The notes below the pieces were generated by a model that saw only the letters and a program-made list of their open reading frames with translations, ran no database searches and was not told where the DNA came from. DNA of 64,000 nucleotides from Synechococcus sp. PCC 7335 (GTDB lineage: Bacteria; Cyanobacteriota; Cyanobacteriia; Phormidesmidales; Phormidesmidaceae), in contig NZ_DS989904.1 of the NCBI RefSeq assembly GCF_000155595.1, forward strand, positions 4,333,987 to 4,397,986. Direction: 5' to 3'. The translations under genes and the position numbers were made by a program. This document shows positions 1 to 11,402 of this stretch, one piece after another; within the stretch, counting starts at the first letter, position 1, and every line of letters begins with the position of its first letter.

Positions 1-3000
1 AACTGAGTAGCCAATCAAGAATCTCTAAGGCCGTCTCTGGTTCGATCAGAGGAATACCAGCTCGCTTTAGACGCTGTTCTACTTCAGGAGTATCTGCGAG
101 CCCTGAACCTGCCCAAGCAGCCCAGTTAATACTCAAGCCAGGCAGTCCCTGCTGACGGCGGAAGTGAGCGATCGCATCCAAAAAGCTATTCGCCGCTGCA
201 TAGTTTGCCTGCCCTACTGAGCCTAGCAAAGAAGCCACTGAAGAAAACATCACAAAGTAGTCAAGACTCATATCCTGCGTCACTTGGTGGAGGTTCCACG
301 TTCCGGTGACCTTCGCTGACAGGACGCACTCAAACGTTATCCAGCTTTGTTGTTGAAGCACGCCATCATCGATCTCGCCTGCCAAGTGAAAGAGTCCTTT
401 CAAAGGAGCACTGGTAGATTGAAGCGTATGCACTAGATCCCGCTGAAGCCGTTCTCTATCTAGAAGATTAGTGTGGAGCATTTTTACATCAACACCAGAT
501 TGACGCAGTCGGTCGATATGCTGTTGAATCTTCTTGAACTGAGGTTTCATCGACACAGGGCTGCGACATAAAAGGATAAGGGACCGGGCCCCTTGATCTA
601 CCAGCCACTGAGCAACCTGTAGGCCGAGTGCGCCCGCTCCGCCAGTGATTAAGTAGGTCGCATTAGCACGAATCGCGATAGGTTTAGAAGATGAGGATAG
701 ATTAGGCGGTGTAATATTGACTTTCCCTATATGTTTCCCCTGCTGCATCGTGCGGAAGGCATCTACTGTCTCTGAGGCGGTATAGAGTCGATGGGATAAG
801 GGTGATAGGCGGCTATTCTGTATCTCAGTAGCGATTCGGCTTAGCATTGACTGGATAAGCTGAGGCTGGCTGTTCGTTACCGCAACAAGATCAATGATTT
901 GATAGCTAACATCGGGGCGTTGCTGTCCCATCTGCTCCGCCGACCAGATATCTGATTTACCGATCTCTAGAAATCGACCACCGGTAGTGAGTGTAGAAAG
1001 GCTTTGGGCGATCGCCTCTCCAGAAAGCGAATTGAGCACCATATCCAACCCTCGCCCTTCGGTCTGTTGCATAATCTGGTCGGCAAAGTCTAGAGTACGA
1101 GAATTGAAGATATGCTGTACTCCCTGCTGTCTTAAAAACGCCCACTTGGGTGGAGAGGCGGTTGCAAAAACCTTTGCGCCTAAGCGTTGGGCAATCTGCA
1201 CAGCCGCTTGGCCAACGCCACCTGCCGCCGCATGCACTAGGACACTCTCACCTGCGGTTAATTCGCCTATCTCTACTAGCGCATAGTAAGCGGTGAGAAA
1301 CGCTGTTGGAATAGTCGCGGCCTCGATAGTGCTAAGACCCTTGGGTATAGGTACCGCTAGATCTGCGCAGACTGTGACATATTGGCTAAAGCTAGCAGGA
1401 GCGATCGCCATCACCCTATCTCCTACCGCTATCTTCTTCACTTGCTTCCCAACCGCAACGACCTTTCCAGCACATTCAAGCCCCAAAGGGCCAGCCTCGC
1501 CAGGATACAAATTCAACGCGTTCAACACGTCTCGAAAGTTAAGCCCGGTTGCCTGTACAAGGAGTTCTATTTCGTCAGGCGCTGGCTGTTTGCGAGACGT
1601 CTCCTGCCAGCTAAGGTTCTCTAAAGTTCCTCTTTCTACCGTTTGTAGCTGCAGATTATCAACAGATTGATCACTCTGCTGAATGGGTCGAGTTAGTCTA
1701 GCCACATAGCGCTTTCCGTTTCGATAGGCAACTTGACTCTCTCTAGAATCGTTCTGATAAATTTCGGCGAGCAAACTAGAGAGCACTTGCTGTTCGCTAG
1801 CAGTTGAATCTAAGTCTAAACAGACGCAATTTAATTCAGGATGTTCGAGGGCAACTGTTCTACCGAGTCCCCAAAGCGGCGACTGGGCAACGTTTAGAGA
1901 GTCGTCGCCAAGAACAGCTTGGGCGCGATCAGTAACGAATAGAAGGCGGGTAGATAGATTACAGCTAACTAATGCCTGCGTGATATAAAGCGCGCCTTTG
2001 CAACTTTGTTCTACGTCACTGCCGCTAAAATATAGAACACCTCGCCAGCTACTTGCTCGCTGCACTTGCGTGTGAAAGCTTTCAGGATGTTCTCTATCTA
2101 TCTCGAGATACGCTTCGCTCTGCTGCTGAGCCTTACCCAAAAGTGCAAGGGTACAATTTTGCGCTTGCTCTGTTAGGAGACGGGCGATCGCCTTTAACCT
2201 AGCAGCATCCTCTCCCAGAATTAACCAGTGGTCACCTGCTGCTAATTGGGGACTATCCACCACCGCCGTCGGCTGCCATTCGACTGTATAAATCCAGTCT
2301 TTCCAGTGAGGAAGCTGCGCTGATAGCGGGCTTTGATCGGGTGGATTTTGATGGGCGGGCACTACGCGTCTTGCCATCAAGCCCGTAATTGCAGCGATTA
2401 TCTCTCCTTCGTCATCGAATATCTGCACGTCTGCTGTCACCGTGTGAGCGCGCACTTCAATCGGCCAAAGCTGAACGTAGCTCCAAACAAACTGACTTTT
2501 AGTCGAGCTACCGATCGCTAAGGGCCGGTGACATATCACGTGTTCAGCGCCAATAGGCACATAAGCATTGGCGCTCGCAGAAGCTGGTAGCGCCGCTAAA
2601 ATACACTGAAAACAAGCGTCTAGTACAGCAGGGTGTAGCTGATAGCTAGCGCTATTGGAGATAATTTCAGGCGCAATTCGAACTCGACCTAAGGCTTCGT
2701 TCGGCGCGTGCCATATGGCCTCGATGCCACAGAAAAGACCCTCGTATGAAAGACCAATACGTTCGCACGCTTCGTAATGGACCTGGGGCGATCGCACTTC
2801 CCCTAGCCTAGCTTGTATCTGCTTGATTTCAATAGAATCTATTGCTATCTGCTTAGCTGCGCTGACAACGCCTTCACAGTGTAATGTCCACTCCGAGTTC
2901 TTAGAAGAAGCTGAATCTTCTAAAGATCGACTGAAGATTTCAAAGCGGTAAGCGCTAGCAGACTGCTCATCGGTACCAGGGGTTAGAATCGTCTGGATTG

Positions 3001-6000
3001 CTGTCAATTTCTCAGAGATAGGGAGTGGTCTCAAAATAGAAACCTCACTGAGCTGAACCGAGGTAGTTTGTAGAATCTCAGTGCCTACCGACAAGCCGAT
3101 CTCAAAGAAAGCCGATCCTGGGAAAAGAGCTTGACCTTGAACTTTGTGATGCTGTAAATAGTCTGGCTGAGCTGAATGAACCGTTTGTTGAAAAAGAATC
3201 TGTCGAAGCGGCGTAGAGATCTTTGAGCCTGCTAGAGGATGAGACGATGCATCTATCGAGGTCGGTGGCCTGGTTGATGTAGGCCGCTCCATCCAGTACC
3301 GCTGACGTTCGAAGGCATATGTAGGTAGGGGAATTCGACCGACTTGACGATGGCTATAGAACGCCTTCCAATCGACTGCATATCCCCCTTCATAGAGAGC
3401 CGCTAAACTAGAAAGCATCTGCCAGCTATCGGACTTTTGCGGCTGTAAGCTTGCTAATAGAGTGTATGAACTAGCAACGGATGAATCAGAAGAGAGGGTC
3501 GCCTGTGCTAGTGTGAGCAGAACTGGACGAGGGCCACATTCAATAAAGGTAGAAACGCCTTTTTCCCTAAGCGTCTCAACACTTTGAGCAAACTGCACAG
3601 GTTGTTGAACATGCTCAACCCAATAGTTGGCATCAAAAGTATCCGTCGTTTTTCCGCTGATGTTAGAGACAATCTCTATACTCGGTGTTCGATAAGAAAT
3701 AGAGTTCGCAACTTCTCGGAAGTCGGATAGTATTGGCTTCATCTGCGAAGAATGAAAAGCGTGAGAAACCTTTAGCTTTCGATATCTAATCCCCTGCATG
3801 GCGAACTTTTCAGCAATCCTATCAATAGCTACTGACGATCCGGATAGCACTGTATTTTCAGGAGAATTAATTGCCGCGATCGCAATGTCTTCTTCTAAAG
3901 CTTGCTTGCAGGTGTTGACATCTGCCGTCACTGATAGCATCGCGCCACCAGCGTGATCAATAGGCTCACCTGCAGAATCACCGACAGGTATAGACTGAAT
4001 TAATCGACCTCTTTCTAAAACCAGCTTCAGTCCGTCTTCTAAGTCAAATACATCTGCTATACAAGCGGCTACATATTCTCCCAGGCTATGTCCTAGCACC
4101 GCTGTAGGCTGTATACCCCAGCTTATCCACAGCCTTGTGATCGCATATTCAAGCGCAAATAGAACAGGCTGAGTGTATTCTGTTTGATTGATCCGTTCGC
4201 TTTCTTCGAATAACACAGCTAGCAGATCAAAGTTATCTCGTCGTAGAATATCAGCACAGCAATCTAGCTCACGGCGAAAGACAGGTTGAGTCTCATACAG
4301 CTCTCTCCCCATACCTACAGCCTGAGCGCCTTGACCGGTGAAAAGAAAAGCAGCTTCCCCAGTTGTCATAAGATCTGTTGGTGCTAACAGCCATTCATCA
4401 AGCTGAGTACGCAGATCTTCTACAGAATTAACGACTAGCGCTAGACGATAGGGAAAGTGCGATCGCCCTACGCCTAAAGTAAAACAGATATCTGACAAAG
4501 AGATATCTGAGCAGTCACGAAGAAAATCAACATGCTTTTTAGCAAGCGCCTTCAGAGCAGTCTGAGTCTTCGCAGAAAGCACAAATAGTTCCGCTTGGAA
4601 TCCGGCTGGCTGGCTAGCGCTATGCGAATCACGATCTTCAACGACCGCTTCTTCTAAAACCATATGGACATTAGTGCCCCCAATACCCAGTGAGTTAACG
4701 CTAGCTCGCCTTGGCGTTTTGGTCCTTGGCCAATCAGCAAGCGCTGTGTTGACATAGAAGGGACCATTAGCAAAATCAATTTGCGGATTTGGCGTTTGAA
4801 AGTGTAAGCTCGCTGGAATTTGACCGTGATGTACGGCCAATGCAGTTTTGATAAAACCAACGACACCAGAAGCAATATTAAGATGGCCTACATTAGTCTT
4901 TACCGATCCAATCGGACAAAATTGTTTTTTGTCCGTGCTTAGAGGCTCAGGGCAACGTTTAAAGGCCTGGCTTAGGGCTGCAATCTCAATCGGATCGCCT
5001 AGCTGAGTGCCCGTCCCATGCGCTTCGACATAGCCAATCGTTTCGGCAGGGGTATTTGCGATCGCCAACGCTTCTACGGCTACCCGCGCTTGTCCCTCAC
5101 TCAAGGGGGCTAGATAGCCTACCTTTTGTCCACCGTCATTACCTACCGCAGATCCTTTGATAACAGCATAAATAAAGTCCCTATGCGCGATCGCCTCATC
5201 CAATCGCTTCAGCACGACTAGGCCCACACCGCTGCCAAACACCGTCCCCTTCGCCCCGGCATCAAATGCCCGGCAATGGCCGTCTTCAGCTAAGATCATA
5301 CCTTCTTGGTACAGATAGCCTGCCTGCTGCGGCGTTTCAACCGACACGCCCCCAGCTAGCGCCATATCGCATTCTCTTTGTAGCAAGCTCTGCGCCGCCA
5401 AGTGAATAGACACTAGAGAAGTAGAACAGGCCGTTTGAACATTCAAACTAGGCCCGCGTAGATTCAGCTTATAAGAGACCCGAGTAGTCAGATAGTCTTT
5501 ATCATTAGCAACCGTCGCTTGGAAGCCACCAAGAGAGCTAAGTGTAAATACATCTAGTGAATCATTCGAATCGAGCGTATGACGATTCGGATAAACCTGA
5601 TTGAGCAGGTAAGTATTCATCGTTGCCCCTGCAAACAGGCCGATCGCACCCTCATAAGTGAGTGGGTCATATCCGGCGGCTTCCAAACTTTCCCACGCAC
5701 ATTCCAACAGTAGTCGCTGCTGAGGGTCCATCAGCCGAGCTTCTTTAGGACTGTAGCCAAAAAAATTGGCATCGAAGTAATCAATCTCTTCTAGGGTTGG
5801 GCTAGCATTCACATAGTTTGGATGCTGTAGCAGCGCAGGGTCAATTCCTGCTGCTAGCATCTCTTCATCAGTGAAAAAAGTAATTGACTCCACACCGTCT
5901 TTTAGGTTCTGCCAGAAAGCGTCTAAGTTTGGAGCGCCTGGGAATCGACCGGCCATGCCAATGATGGCAATATCTGAGTGTTGACTGCTACAGCCCTCTT

Positions 6001-8185
6001 CCAACTTCGTTTTCAACGAGTCGCGTAGAGGCTGTGAGGGCGTTTCTAAATCTGTTTGGTTGCGTTGTTTTAGATAGCTAGCTAGCGTAGCAATCGTAGG
6101 ATATTGAAAGAGAGAAACGACTTTTAGCGTAGGGGCAAGCTGGTTTTGCAAGTGTCCAAGGACCTGCATTAGTTGCAAAGACGATCCGCCTAGCTCAAAG
6201 AAGTTTCTATTTCTATCGATTCTTTCTACAGAAAGAACAGACTTCCAGATAGAAGAAATATGCTGCTCAAGCTTGGACTGACTGAGATTCGTAGTTTCTA
6301 AACTAGCTTGGAACGCTTTGATAGATCGCTGCACTTGCGGATTGAATTCACCGGCTAAAAATCGCTTGCTAAGCTGACTACGCTGAATTTTTCCAATAGA
6401 AGTTTTAGGGATATCTGTCTCTTCTACCGGTATCACATAGGTCGCAGAGATGCCAATTTGATCAATTACTTGGGTCCGAATTTGTCTAATCAACGAGACA
6501 ATAGCGTCTAGGTCTTGGGTCCCGGCAGCAGGATGAAAAAAAATGGCTAGTTGCTCGGTGGCATCTTCTGCGCTACGCACCCCGCAAGCTGCCGTAAAAG
6601 AAGTATCTATGCCTGCTATCGTCTCTACGACAGATTCGATCTCATGGCTGTAATAGTTGACGCCACCAAGGATGATGACATCTTTTTGCCGACCGGTAAT
6701 TGTCAACGCATCGTCTTGAATGAATGCTAAATCACCCGTATTAAACCAACCGTCCTCTGTGAACGCGGCTACATTTGGATCGGTTTTACTTGACGCTGTT
6801 TTACTTAACTTTGTTACAGTCGAAGCCGCTTCATTATCAAACCCACTCGAGCCTTGCTCATTTGGGGGCTGATAGTAACCAGCGGTAACACTCAATCCTT
6901 TTACCTGTAGGCGACCAATCTCCCCTTCAAAAACTACCGAGTCTGTATCATCTACCACTCGAATTGAGACGCCTGGAATCGGCTTTCCTAGAGTCACAAA
7001 GGCATCTGATTTAGTCGCAGAGGCTAGCGAAAACTGACGAGAATGGACAATTCCAGAACAAGTTTCTGTCATCCCATAGCCCGGACTAACTACCGTTTCA
7101 GCTAGACCATAGGGGGCCAACATTTGCAAAAACTGTCGGGCTGTTTCTCCGACGACAGCTTCTGCTCCATTTCCCATCCAGCGAATAGAAGAGAAGTCCC
7201 AACCATAGCGCTTAGCTCTTTCTACAACCCTATGTGCCTGATCATTAACCAAACCATAGGCAAAATTAGGCGCCCAGGTTGCGCTAGTTTGGTACTTAAC
7301 CAAAAGGTCCATCCAGACTAAGGGATCTTTTAAGACAAGTTCGCGCGCAACATGAATCTGCTCGCAGCCTATGTATATCTCTGTTAAATGAAACATGACT
7401 AGACTAGCTACATGCTCAAGCGGCATCCAATTGAGCGTAGTATCTTTTGCAGAAAGCTGGTTTACAGTTACCATGCCATAGGCGCTGGCTCTGATATTTT
7501 GGTGGGTGAGCTGGACGCCTTTGGGCGCGCCTGTACTGCCAGAGGTTAAAAGGAGGAGCGCTAGCTCATCTGGCTGTGGCTCATATAGAGGTGGCTCACC
7601 ACAGTGATTTTTCTGAAGATCAGCGAGCGTTAGAACCCTAGTAGAAAGTGAGATTGGTAGTGACTTTGAGAGATCTGGCGAGTCTGTCAGCAGAATAGGA
7701 TTTTCTAGTAAGGCGATCGCGCTTTCTAATAGCGTCTGTCCGCCTGTACTACTAGCTTGCGCAGAAATAGGCACCGGAATACAGCCACTGAGGAAACATC
7801 CCCACAAGGCGGTGACCAAATCAATGCTTTTGGAGAACTGAAGAATAACAAAATCGTGCTGTCTTGTTATGGTCTTTCTATCAGTCGGTTTCTTTGCTAC
7901 TTTGCAAGAGTCATTTCCTAACCCTCTTTCTATCAATCCGAACGCGATTTGCTTAGCGGCAGCTAATAGCTGATCATACGGCTGTAGAGTCTCCGTACCG
8001 TCAGGGCATAGATAGCGAGTGCCAGTCTTTCTTTTCGCCGCTTGATCTAGCGCGTCAACTAAGTTAGGAGGAAAATCAGTCGTATCAGGAAAAGGATCGC
8101 CGTGAACAATCGCTAGTGATTGAGTTGGCTGCTCTAACTGCTTGTCTGGCTGCTGCGATATTGACTTTGAGGATGACACGGTCAT
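1..8185 (-). CDS. Type I polyketide synthase, FAAL-ACP-KS-AT-DH-ER-KR, partial (C-terminus beyond left edge)
   Basis: One uninterrupted minus-strand frame of 2728 residues starts at ATG 8185 and leaves the window; I checked its lines for in-frame stops and found none. Domains in order: fatty acyl-AMP ligase (about 1-610; A3 motif [11 protein letters not shown] from residue 213, [30 protein letters not shown]); acyl carrier protein (FELGGSS, attachment Ser668); ketosynthase (738-1160; Cys920 in TACSTS, His1056 in EAHGTGT, His1101 in GHLN); acyltransferase (Ser1367 in GHSLG; HAFH at 1475-1478, the malonyl-CoA signature); dehydratase (His1680 in [10 protein letters not shown], Asp1856 in [10 protein letters not shown]); enoylreductase (NADPH loop HAAAGGVG near 2318); ketoreductase (TGGAGALG near 2515, Tyr2662 in QANYAAAN). 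By family knowledge it activates a free fatty acid as acyl-AMP, loads the ACP, extends with malonyl-CoA and fully reduces the beta carbon. A second ACP and any release domain lie outside. The product is unknown. Confidence 0.93.
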   Translation of the reverse strand, partial: MTVSSSKSISQQPDKQLEQPTQSLAIVHGDPFPDTTDFPPNLVDALDQAAKRKTGTRYLCPDGTETLQPYDQLLAAAKQIAFGLIERGLGNDSCKVAKKPTDRKTITRQHDFVILQFSKSIDLVTALWGCFLSGCIPVPISAQASSTGGQTLLESAIALLENPILLTDSPDLSKSLPISLSTRVLTLADLQKNHCGEPPLYEPQPDELALLLLTSGSTGAPKGVQLTHQNIRASAYGMVTVNQLSAKDTTLNWMPLEHVASLVMFHLTEIYIGCEQIHVARELVLKDPLVWMDLLVKYQTSATWAPNFAYGLVNDQAHRVVERAKRYGWDFSSIRWMGNGAEAVVGETARQFLQMLAPYGLAETVVSPGYGMTETCSGIVHSRQFSLASATKSDAFVTLGKPIPGVSIRVVDDTDSVVFEGEIGRLQVKGLSVTAGYYQPPNEQGSSGFDNEAASTVTKLSKTASSKTDPNVAAFTEDGWFNTGDLAFIQDDALTITGRQKDVIILGGVNYYSHEIESVVETIAGIDTSFTAACGVRSAEDATEQLAIFFHPAAGTQDLDAIVSLIRQIRTQVIDQIGISATYVIPVEETDIPKTSIGKIQRSQLSKRFLAGEFNPQVQRSIKAFQASLETTNLSQSKLEQHISSIWKSVLSVERIDRNRNFFELGGSSLQLMQVLGHLQNQLAPTLKVVSLFQYPTIATLASYLKQRNQTDLETPSQPLRDSLKTKLEEGCSSQHSDIAIIGMAGRFPGAPNLDAFWQNLKDGVESITFFTDEEMLAAGIDPALLQHPNYVNASPTLEEIDYFDANFFGYSPKEARLMDPQQRLLLECAWESLEAAGYDPLTYEGAIGLFAGATMNTYLLNQVYPNRHTLDSNDSLDVFTLSSLGGFQATVANDKDYLTTRVSYKLNLRGPSLNVQTACSTSLVSIHLAAQSLLQRECDMALAGGVSVETPQQAGYLYQEGMILAEDGHCRAFDAGAKGTVFGSGVGLVVLKRLDEAIAHRDFIYAVIKGSAVGNDGGQKVGYLAPLSEGQARVAVEALAIANTPAETIGYVEAHGTGTQLGDPIEIAALSQAFKRCPEPLSTDKKQFCPIGSVKTNVGHLNIASGVVGFIKTALAVHHGQIPASLHFQTPNPQIDFANGPFYVNTALADWPRTKTPRRASVNSLGIGGTNVHMVLEEAVVEDRDSHSASQPAGFQAELFVLSAKTQTALKALAKKHVDFLRDCSDISLSDICFTLGVGRSHFPYRLALVVNSVEDLRTQLDEWLLAPTDLMTTGEAAFLFTGQGAQAVGMGRELYETQPVFRRELDCCADILRRDNFDLLAVLFEESERINQTEYTQPVLFALEYAITRLWISWGIQPTAVLGHSLGEYVAACIADVFDLEDGLKLVLERGRLIQSIPVGDSAGEPIDHAGGAMLSVTADVNTCKQALEEDIAIAAINSPENTVLSGSSVAIDRIAEKFAMQGIRYRKLKVSHAFHSSQMKPILSDFREVANSISYRTPSIEIVSNISGKTTDTFDANYWVEHVQQPVQFAQSVETLREKGVSTFIECGPRPVLLTLAQATLSSDSSVASSYTLLASLQPQKSDSWQMLSSLAALYEGGYAVDWKAFYSHRQVGRIPLPTYAFERQRYWMERPTSTRPPTSIDASSHPLAGSKISTPLRQILFQQTVHSAQPDYLQHHKVQGQALFPGSAFFEIGLSVGTEILQTTSVQLSEVSILRPLPISEKLTAIQTILTPGTDEQSASAYRFEIFSRSLEDSASSKNSEWTLHCEGVVSAAKQIAIDSIEIKQIQARLGEVRSPQVHYEACERIGLSYEGLFCGIEAIWHAPNEALGRVRIAPEIISNSASYQLHPAVLDACFQCILAALPASASANAYVPIGAEHVICHRPLAIGSSTKSQFVWSYVQLWPIEVRAHTVTADVQIFDDEGEIIAAITGLMARRVVPAHQNPPDQSPLSAQLPHWKDWIYTVEWQPTAVVDSPQLAAGDHWLILGEDAARLKAIARLLTEQAQNCTLALLGKAQQQSEAYLEIDREHPESFHTQVQRASSWRGVLYFSGSDVEQSCKGALYITQALVSCNLSTRLLFVTDRAQAVLGDDSLNVAQSPLWGLGRTVALEHPELNCVCLDLDSTASEQQVLSSLLAEIYQNDSRESQVAYRNGKRYVARLTRPIQQSDQSVDNLQLQTVERGTLENLSWQETSRKQPAPDEIELLVQATGLNFRDVLNALNLYPGEAGPLGLECAGKVVAVGKQVKKIAVGDRVMAIAPASFSQYVTVCADLAVPIPKGLSTIEAATIPTAFLTAYYALVEIGELTAGESVLVHAAAGGVGQAAVQIAQRLGAKVFATASPPKWAFLRQQGVQHIFNSRTLDFADQIMQQTEGRGLDMVLNSLSGEAIAQSLSTLTTGGRFLEIGKSDIWSAEQMGQQRPDVSYQIIDLVAVTNSQPQLIQSMLSRIATEIQNSRLSPLSHRLYTASETVDAFRTMQQGKHIGKVNITPPNLSSSSKPIAIRANATYLITGGAGALGLQVAQWLVDQGARSLILLCRSPVSMKPQFKKIQQHIDRLRQSGVDVKMLHTNLLDRERLQRDLVHTLQSTSAPLKGLFHLAGEIDDGVLQQQSWITFECVLSAKVTGTWNLHQVTQDMSLDYFVMFSSVASLLGSVGQANYAAANSFLDAIAHFRRQQGLPGLSINWAAWAGSGLADTPEVEQRLKRAGIPLIEPETALEILDWLLS

Positions 8186-8375
8186 ACCTGTACGTACTTA
8201 GGGATGATCAAGTAGCTTGAACGCAATAGACTCTTTGAAGCAGTACCATAGCGGGTTTTGAGCCAATCTGTAAAGCAGCAAGGCTACGACAATATGGCAT
8301 GATAATGACTGTATCTACATAGGTCTACGGGTCTAGCTTACGGTTTGTACCGACTCAACCCTTCTATTTGAATAG

Positions 8376-9611
8376 ATGGAGACTCTCAATTTACTCATTT
8401 CGGATGAAACGCTACGGGACGGAGAACAGCAAGTTGGTCTCTTCTTTGAAGACAAAACAACCCTAGCTAACCTGATTGCTCAAACTGGGGTCCAACAGAT
8501 TGCGCTGATGCCTGCTATTCATACTAGCGAGGCAAAATTGGTTAGTAGCCTGGTTGACAGCGGCCTAAAGCGTCAAATCGTTGCTTCGACGATGATGAGA
8601 CGCGCCGCAATCGAGCATGCCAAGACCTGCGGTGTGCGACAGGTCATTCTTTTCCATGCTGTGTCCGATCGACTGCTGTTTCTAAGGGATCTAGAAATCG
8701 CTAAAGACCCGAGGTTCAAGGGCAAAACAATCGACGATGATATCGATCTTCCGGTCATCCAACGCAGCCGTCAGCGGATGTTGATTCATGCCTTAGAACA
8801 TGTACGCTACGCAGCTGAACAAGGACTCAGAATCTGCTTTGCCGCAGAAGATGCGAGCCGAGCGGATAATGATTTTCTAGTCGAGTGTATCAACACGCTA
8901 TCGCCCTACATTGACGAATTTTTACTTTGCGATACAGTCGGTAGCCTGACGCCTAAGCGGACAGCTCTGTGGATTCAAAACCTGTTGCAACATACTCGCG
9001 CAGTACCGCTATCTGTCCACTTTCACAACGATATGGGGCTGGCTCTAGAAAATACGATTCAGGCTGTGTGTGCGGGCGCTAGGGGCATTTCAGGCACGTT
9101 CGGAGGAATTGGAGAACGAGCGGGTAATGCGCCGATTGAACAGGTTCTAAAGGGGCTGCGATCGCGTTTTGGCTGGGAAGTGGCAGGCATTGATTACGAT
9201 GCACTAGATCAGGTGGTTGACTATTTACACGCGCAGGGACATCGGCCTCATGCACCTTATTCGCGTCAGGCTCAGCGGCATGAGTCGGGCATTCACGTTA
9301 GCGCTTTGTTACGCGATCGCCGCAGCTACAGCATTTTTCCTCATCAGCAGCCAGAGATCTGGTTTGGTAAAGGCAGTGGATCGAGTAACTTTCAATATCT
9401 ATTTGAACAGTATCTCAACTGGCCCCTACCCCAGTGCGAATACGAACGACTAAGAGCCATTGTCAAAGCGATCGCCATCCGAGAAAAGCGATCTTTTTCG
9501 GTAGAAGACATGCTCAAACTAATCCAGGAAAGAAACCTGATACCTCTTTTGAACCCACTGACCTTGGACTCACGAAGGGCTAGTCAGAATAAACATCTGA
9601 TAGGAGCATAG
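8376..9611 (+). CDS. 2-isopropylmalate/homocitrate synthase family enzyme, hphA-like
   Basis: This 411-residue member of the DRE-TIM metallolyase family has signature 1 (DETLRDGEQQVG, residues 10-21) and signature 2 (SVHFHNDMGLALENT), with GERAGNAPIE after it and HESGIHV in the accessory region. Such enzymes condense acetyl-CoA with a 2-oxo acid. The C-terminal LeuA regulatory domain that confers leucine feedback is missing, as in NifV/homocitrate synthases and specialised enzymes. It is divergent from the PKS across 190 bp and convergent, 65 bp away, with a fused isomerase. A condensing enzyme plus fused isomerase resembles HphA and HphCD of Nostoc punctiforme homophenylalanine synthesis; that is inference. 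Homocitrate synthase or a second isopropylmalate synthase are alternatives. The ATG at 8376 is the first in-frame start and gives the conserved N-terminus. Confidence 0.8.
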   Translation: METLNLLISDETLRDGEQQVGLFFEDKTTLANLIAQTGVQQIALMPAIHTSEAKLVSSLVDSGLKRQIVASTMMRRAAIEHAKTCGVRQVILFHAVSDRLLFLRDLEIAKDPRFKGKTIDDDIDLPVIQRSRQRMLIHALEHVRYAAEQGLRICFAAEDASRADNDFLVECINTLSPYIDEFLLCDTVGSLTPKRTALWIQNLLQHTRAVPLSVHFHNDMGLALENTIQAVCAGARGISGTFGGIGERAGNAPIEQVLKGLRSRFGWEVAGIDYDALDQVVDYLHAQGHRPHAPYSRQAQRHESGIHVSALLRDRRSYSIFPHQQPEIWFGKGSGSSNFQYLFEQYLNWPLPQCEYERLRAIVKAIAIREKRSFSVEDMLKLIQERNLIPLLNPLTLDSRRASQNKHLIGA

Positions 9612-9676
9612 TCCGCGTCGTATCATGGTGACTGGCAGACATAACGCTCAGAACACCACTATCGTCTAGAACATCA

Positions 9677-11380
9677 CTATGGCAACTGGTCGCTAATTTC
9701 TCCACGCACTGCTGAAATTGCCACTGTTCTAGGTGAGGCCAAATAGTTCCGTCCGGTCGGATCGCCGCTGCGGCCCTTAAAATTACGATTGGTCGCATAG
9801 ATTCCGGTTTCTTTTGCGCCCAAAACACCGCGCCCCGCATTGATGCAGGCACCACAGCCCGACTTCAAGACGGTTGCACCCGCTTGTTCTAAAGTTGACA
9901 GATAGCCCATAGATTCTGCCTGCTCTTTAACCGCCTGTGAAGCTGGAACGACAAACAAACTCACCGCCGGATTGACTCGCTGCCCCTTGATTGCTGCTGC
10001 TGCTGCTGCGAGATCATGTAGCTTTCCGCCCGTACAAGACCCGATGAAGGCCCGAGTGATTGCCACACCATCAAGCTCATGAACAGGAACAACTCTATCG
10101 GGCGTCGGTGGCGCAGCTACCTGTGGAGTTAGCTGACTAAGATCAAACCGATAGCTCTGTTCATACTGAGCGTCTAGGTCGGCTGTCACTTCAGTGAAAG
10201 GCTGATTCGTATGCGCTTTCACGTATTCTCGGGTGGTCTGGTCGACTGGCATTAAGCCGCACATAGCCCCGCACTCTATGACCATATTTGCCAACGTCAT
10301 TCGCTCGTCCATCGGCAGCTGTTCAACAACGCTGCCAGCAAATTCTACAACTGTCCCAGTTGCGCCGTGACATCCAATCTGACCCAAGATAAACAACATA
10401 ATATCTTTGGCGCTTACCAACTCAGGCAGCTTTCCAGACAGCTCAATCCGCAGCGTCGCTGGCACTCGAATCCAAAGGTCACCCATCGCGAAAATGTTCG
10501 CCATATCCGTAGTCCCTACACCTGTAGAAAAGCTACCAAACGCGCCATAAGTGCAGCTATGAGAGTCTGTGCCAGCAATCATCATACCCGGTCGTACAAA
10601 GCCTTGCTCAGGTAGAAGAACGTGACAAATTCCAGCGGCTTCACCAGGAGAAACAACATCAAACAGATGGCAGCCCTGCTGTTTGGCAAAGTCCACCATC
10701 TGCTGGTGCAGAGAGATCGCACCACGATCTTGGCGAATGTCGTTGACTTGGATGAAGTGATCGGCGACTAGAACGATCTTGCCTGGATCCCACACAGTGG
10801 CGTTCGGTCCAAACTGCTGCTGAAATAGCGCTCCGACCGGGCCGGCGATCGCATCGTGAGACATCGCCAAATCCACCTTGGCAAACACCACCTCTCCAGG
10901 CCGTACGTATGAGTTTCCTGAGGCCTGCGCCAGCAGCTTTTCGGCTACCGTCATCGGTCGAGCTAACGTCTGACTTTGAGGAATATCGACTTTCCCTTGT
11001 CGTCGTTGCAGGTTAAATGCGATCAGGCCACCAGCAGCGACAATAGCCTCTACCGCTGGATTCTGCAAAGGTTTTCCAATAACCTCTAGCGGCAGTCCAA
11101 TGTTGATACTGTTGCGATAGAAGATTTCAGCAAAAGACTTCGCCCGAACTTTCTGAATCCCCGCCGCCTGAATGGCAATAGGGGCAAACTCCCTGCTAGA
11201 TCCACACCCAAAGTTCTCGCCGGCTTCGATCACGTCGTATTTCAAAAGGTTGCCCGGTCCGATCACATGCTCTAGCGCATAATGTGCAAGATGGTCTAAA
11301 TCACCATTAGTGCCACGTTTAGCTGGGATAATGTCATCTGTATTGATGTTGTCCCCTAACCTAAGCACCTGCTGAGTCAT
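9677..11380 (-). CDS. Fused small-large 3-isopropylmalate isomerase/homoaconitase-like protein, hphCD-like
   Basis: An aconitase-family hydro-lyase with both subunits in one chain. The swivel (LeuD-like) domain is first: NTDDIIPAKR substrate loop and GENFGCGSSRE. The large LeuC-like catalytic domain follows: GTDSHSCTYGAFG, then the three [4Fe-4S] cysteines in IGSCTGGK and SGCGAC. The swivel-first order is the reverse of aconitase A. By family it isomerises a 2-alkylmalate to a 3-alkylmalate. I start it at ATG 11380 (MTQQVLRLG), where swivel homology begins; a GTG at 11413 would add 11 residues and overlap the upstream methyltransferase by 11 bp. About 567 residues. Probably cotranscribed with the methyltransferase, and paired functionally with the condensing enzyme at 8376-9611. 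Substrate not determinable from sequence; the Hph pathway is my leading inference. Confidence 0.82.
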   Translation of the reverse strand: MTQQVLRLGDNINTDDIIPAKRGTNGDLDHLAHYALEHVIGPGNLLKYDVIEAGENFGCGSSREFAPIAIQAAGIQKVRAKSFAEIFYRNSINIGLPLEVIGKPLQNPAVEAIVAAGGLIAFNLQRRQGKVDIPQSQTLARPMTVAEKLLAQASGNSYVRPGEVVFAKVDLAMSHDAIAGPVGALFQQQFGPNATVWDPGKIVLVADHFIQVNDIRQDRGAISLHQQMVDFAKQQGCHLFDVVSPGEAAGICHVLLPEQGFVRPGMMIAGTDSHSCTYGAFGSFSTGVGTTDMANIFAMGDLWIRVPATLRIELSGKLPELVSAKDIMLFILGQIGCHGATGTVVEFAGSVVEQLPMDERMTLANMVIECGAMCGLMPVDQTTREYVKAHTNQPFTEVTADLDAQYEQSYRFDLSQLTPQVAAPPTPDRVVPVHELDGVAITRAFIGSCTGGKLHDLAAAAAAIKGQRVNPAVSLFVVPASQAVKEQAESMGYLSTLEQAGATVLKSGCGACINAGRGVLGAKETGIYATNRNFKGRSGDPTGRNYLASPRTVAISAVRGEISDQLP

Positions 11381-11402
11381 AGCGTTTCCGATGGTGAAAG
11401 TT

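Noticed and set aside
1-8185. Annotating the PKS as an olefin synthase (Ols)
   Set aside because: The FAAL-ACP start fits, but DH and ER domains with intact motifs are not part of the known olefin synthase layout and the release domains are outside the window.
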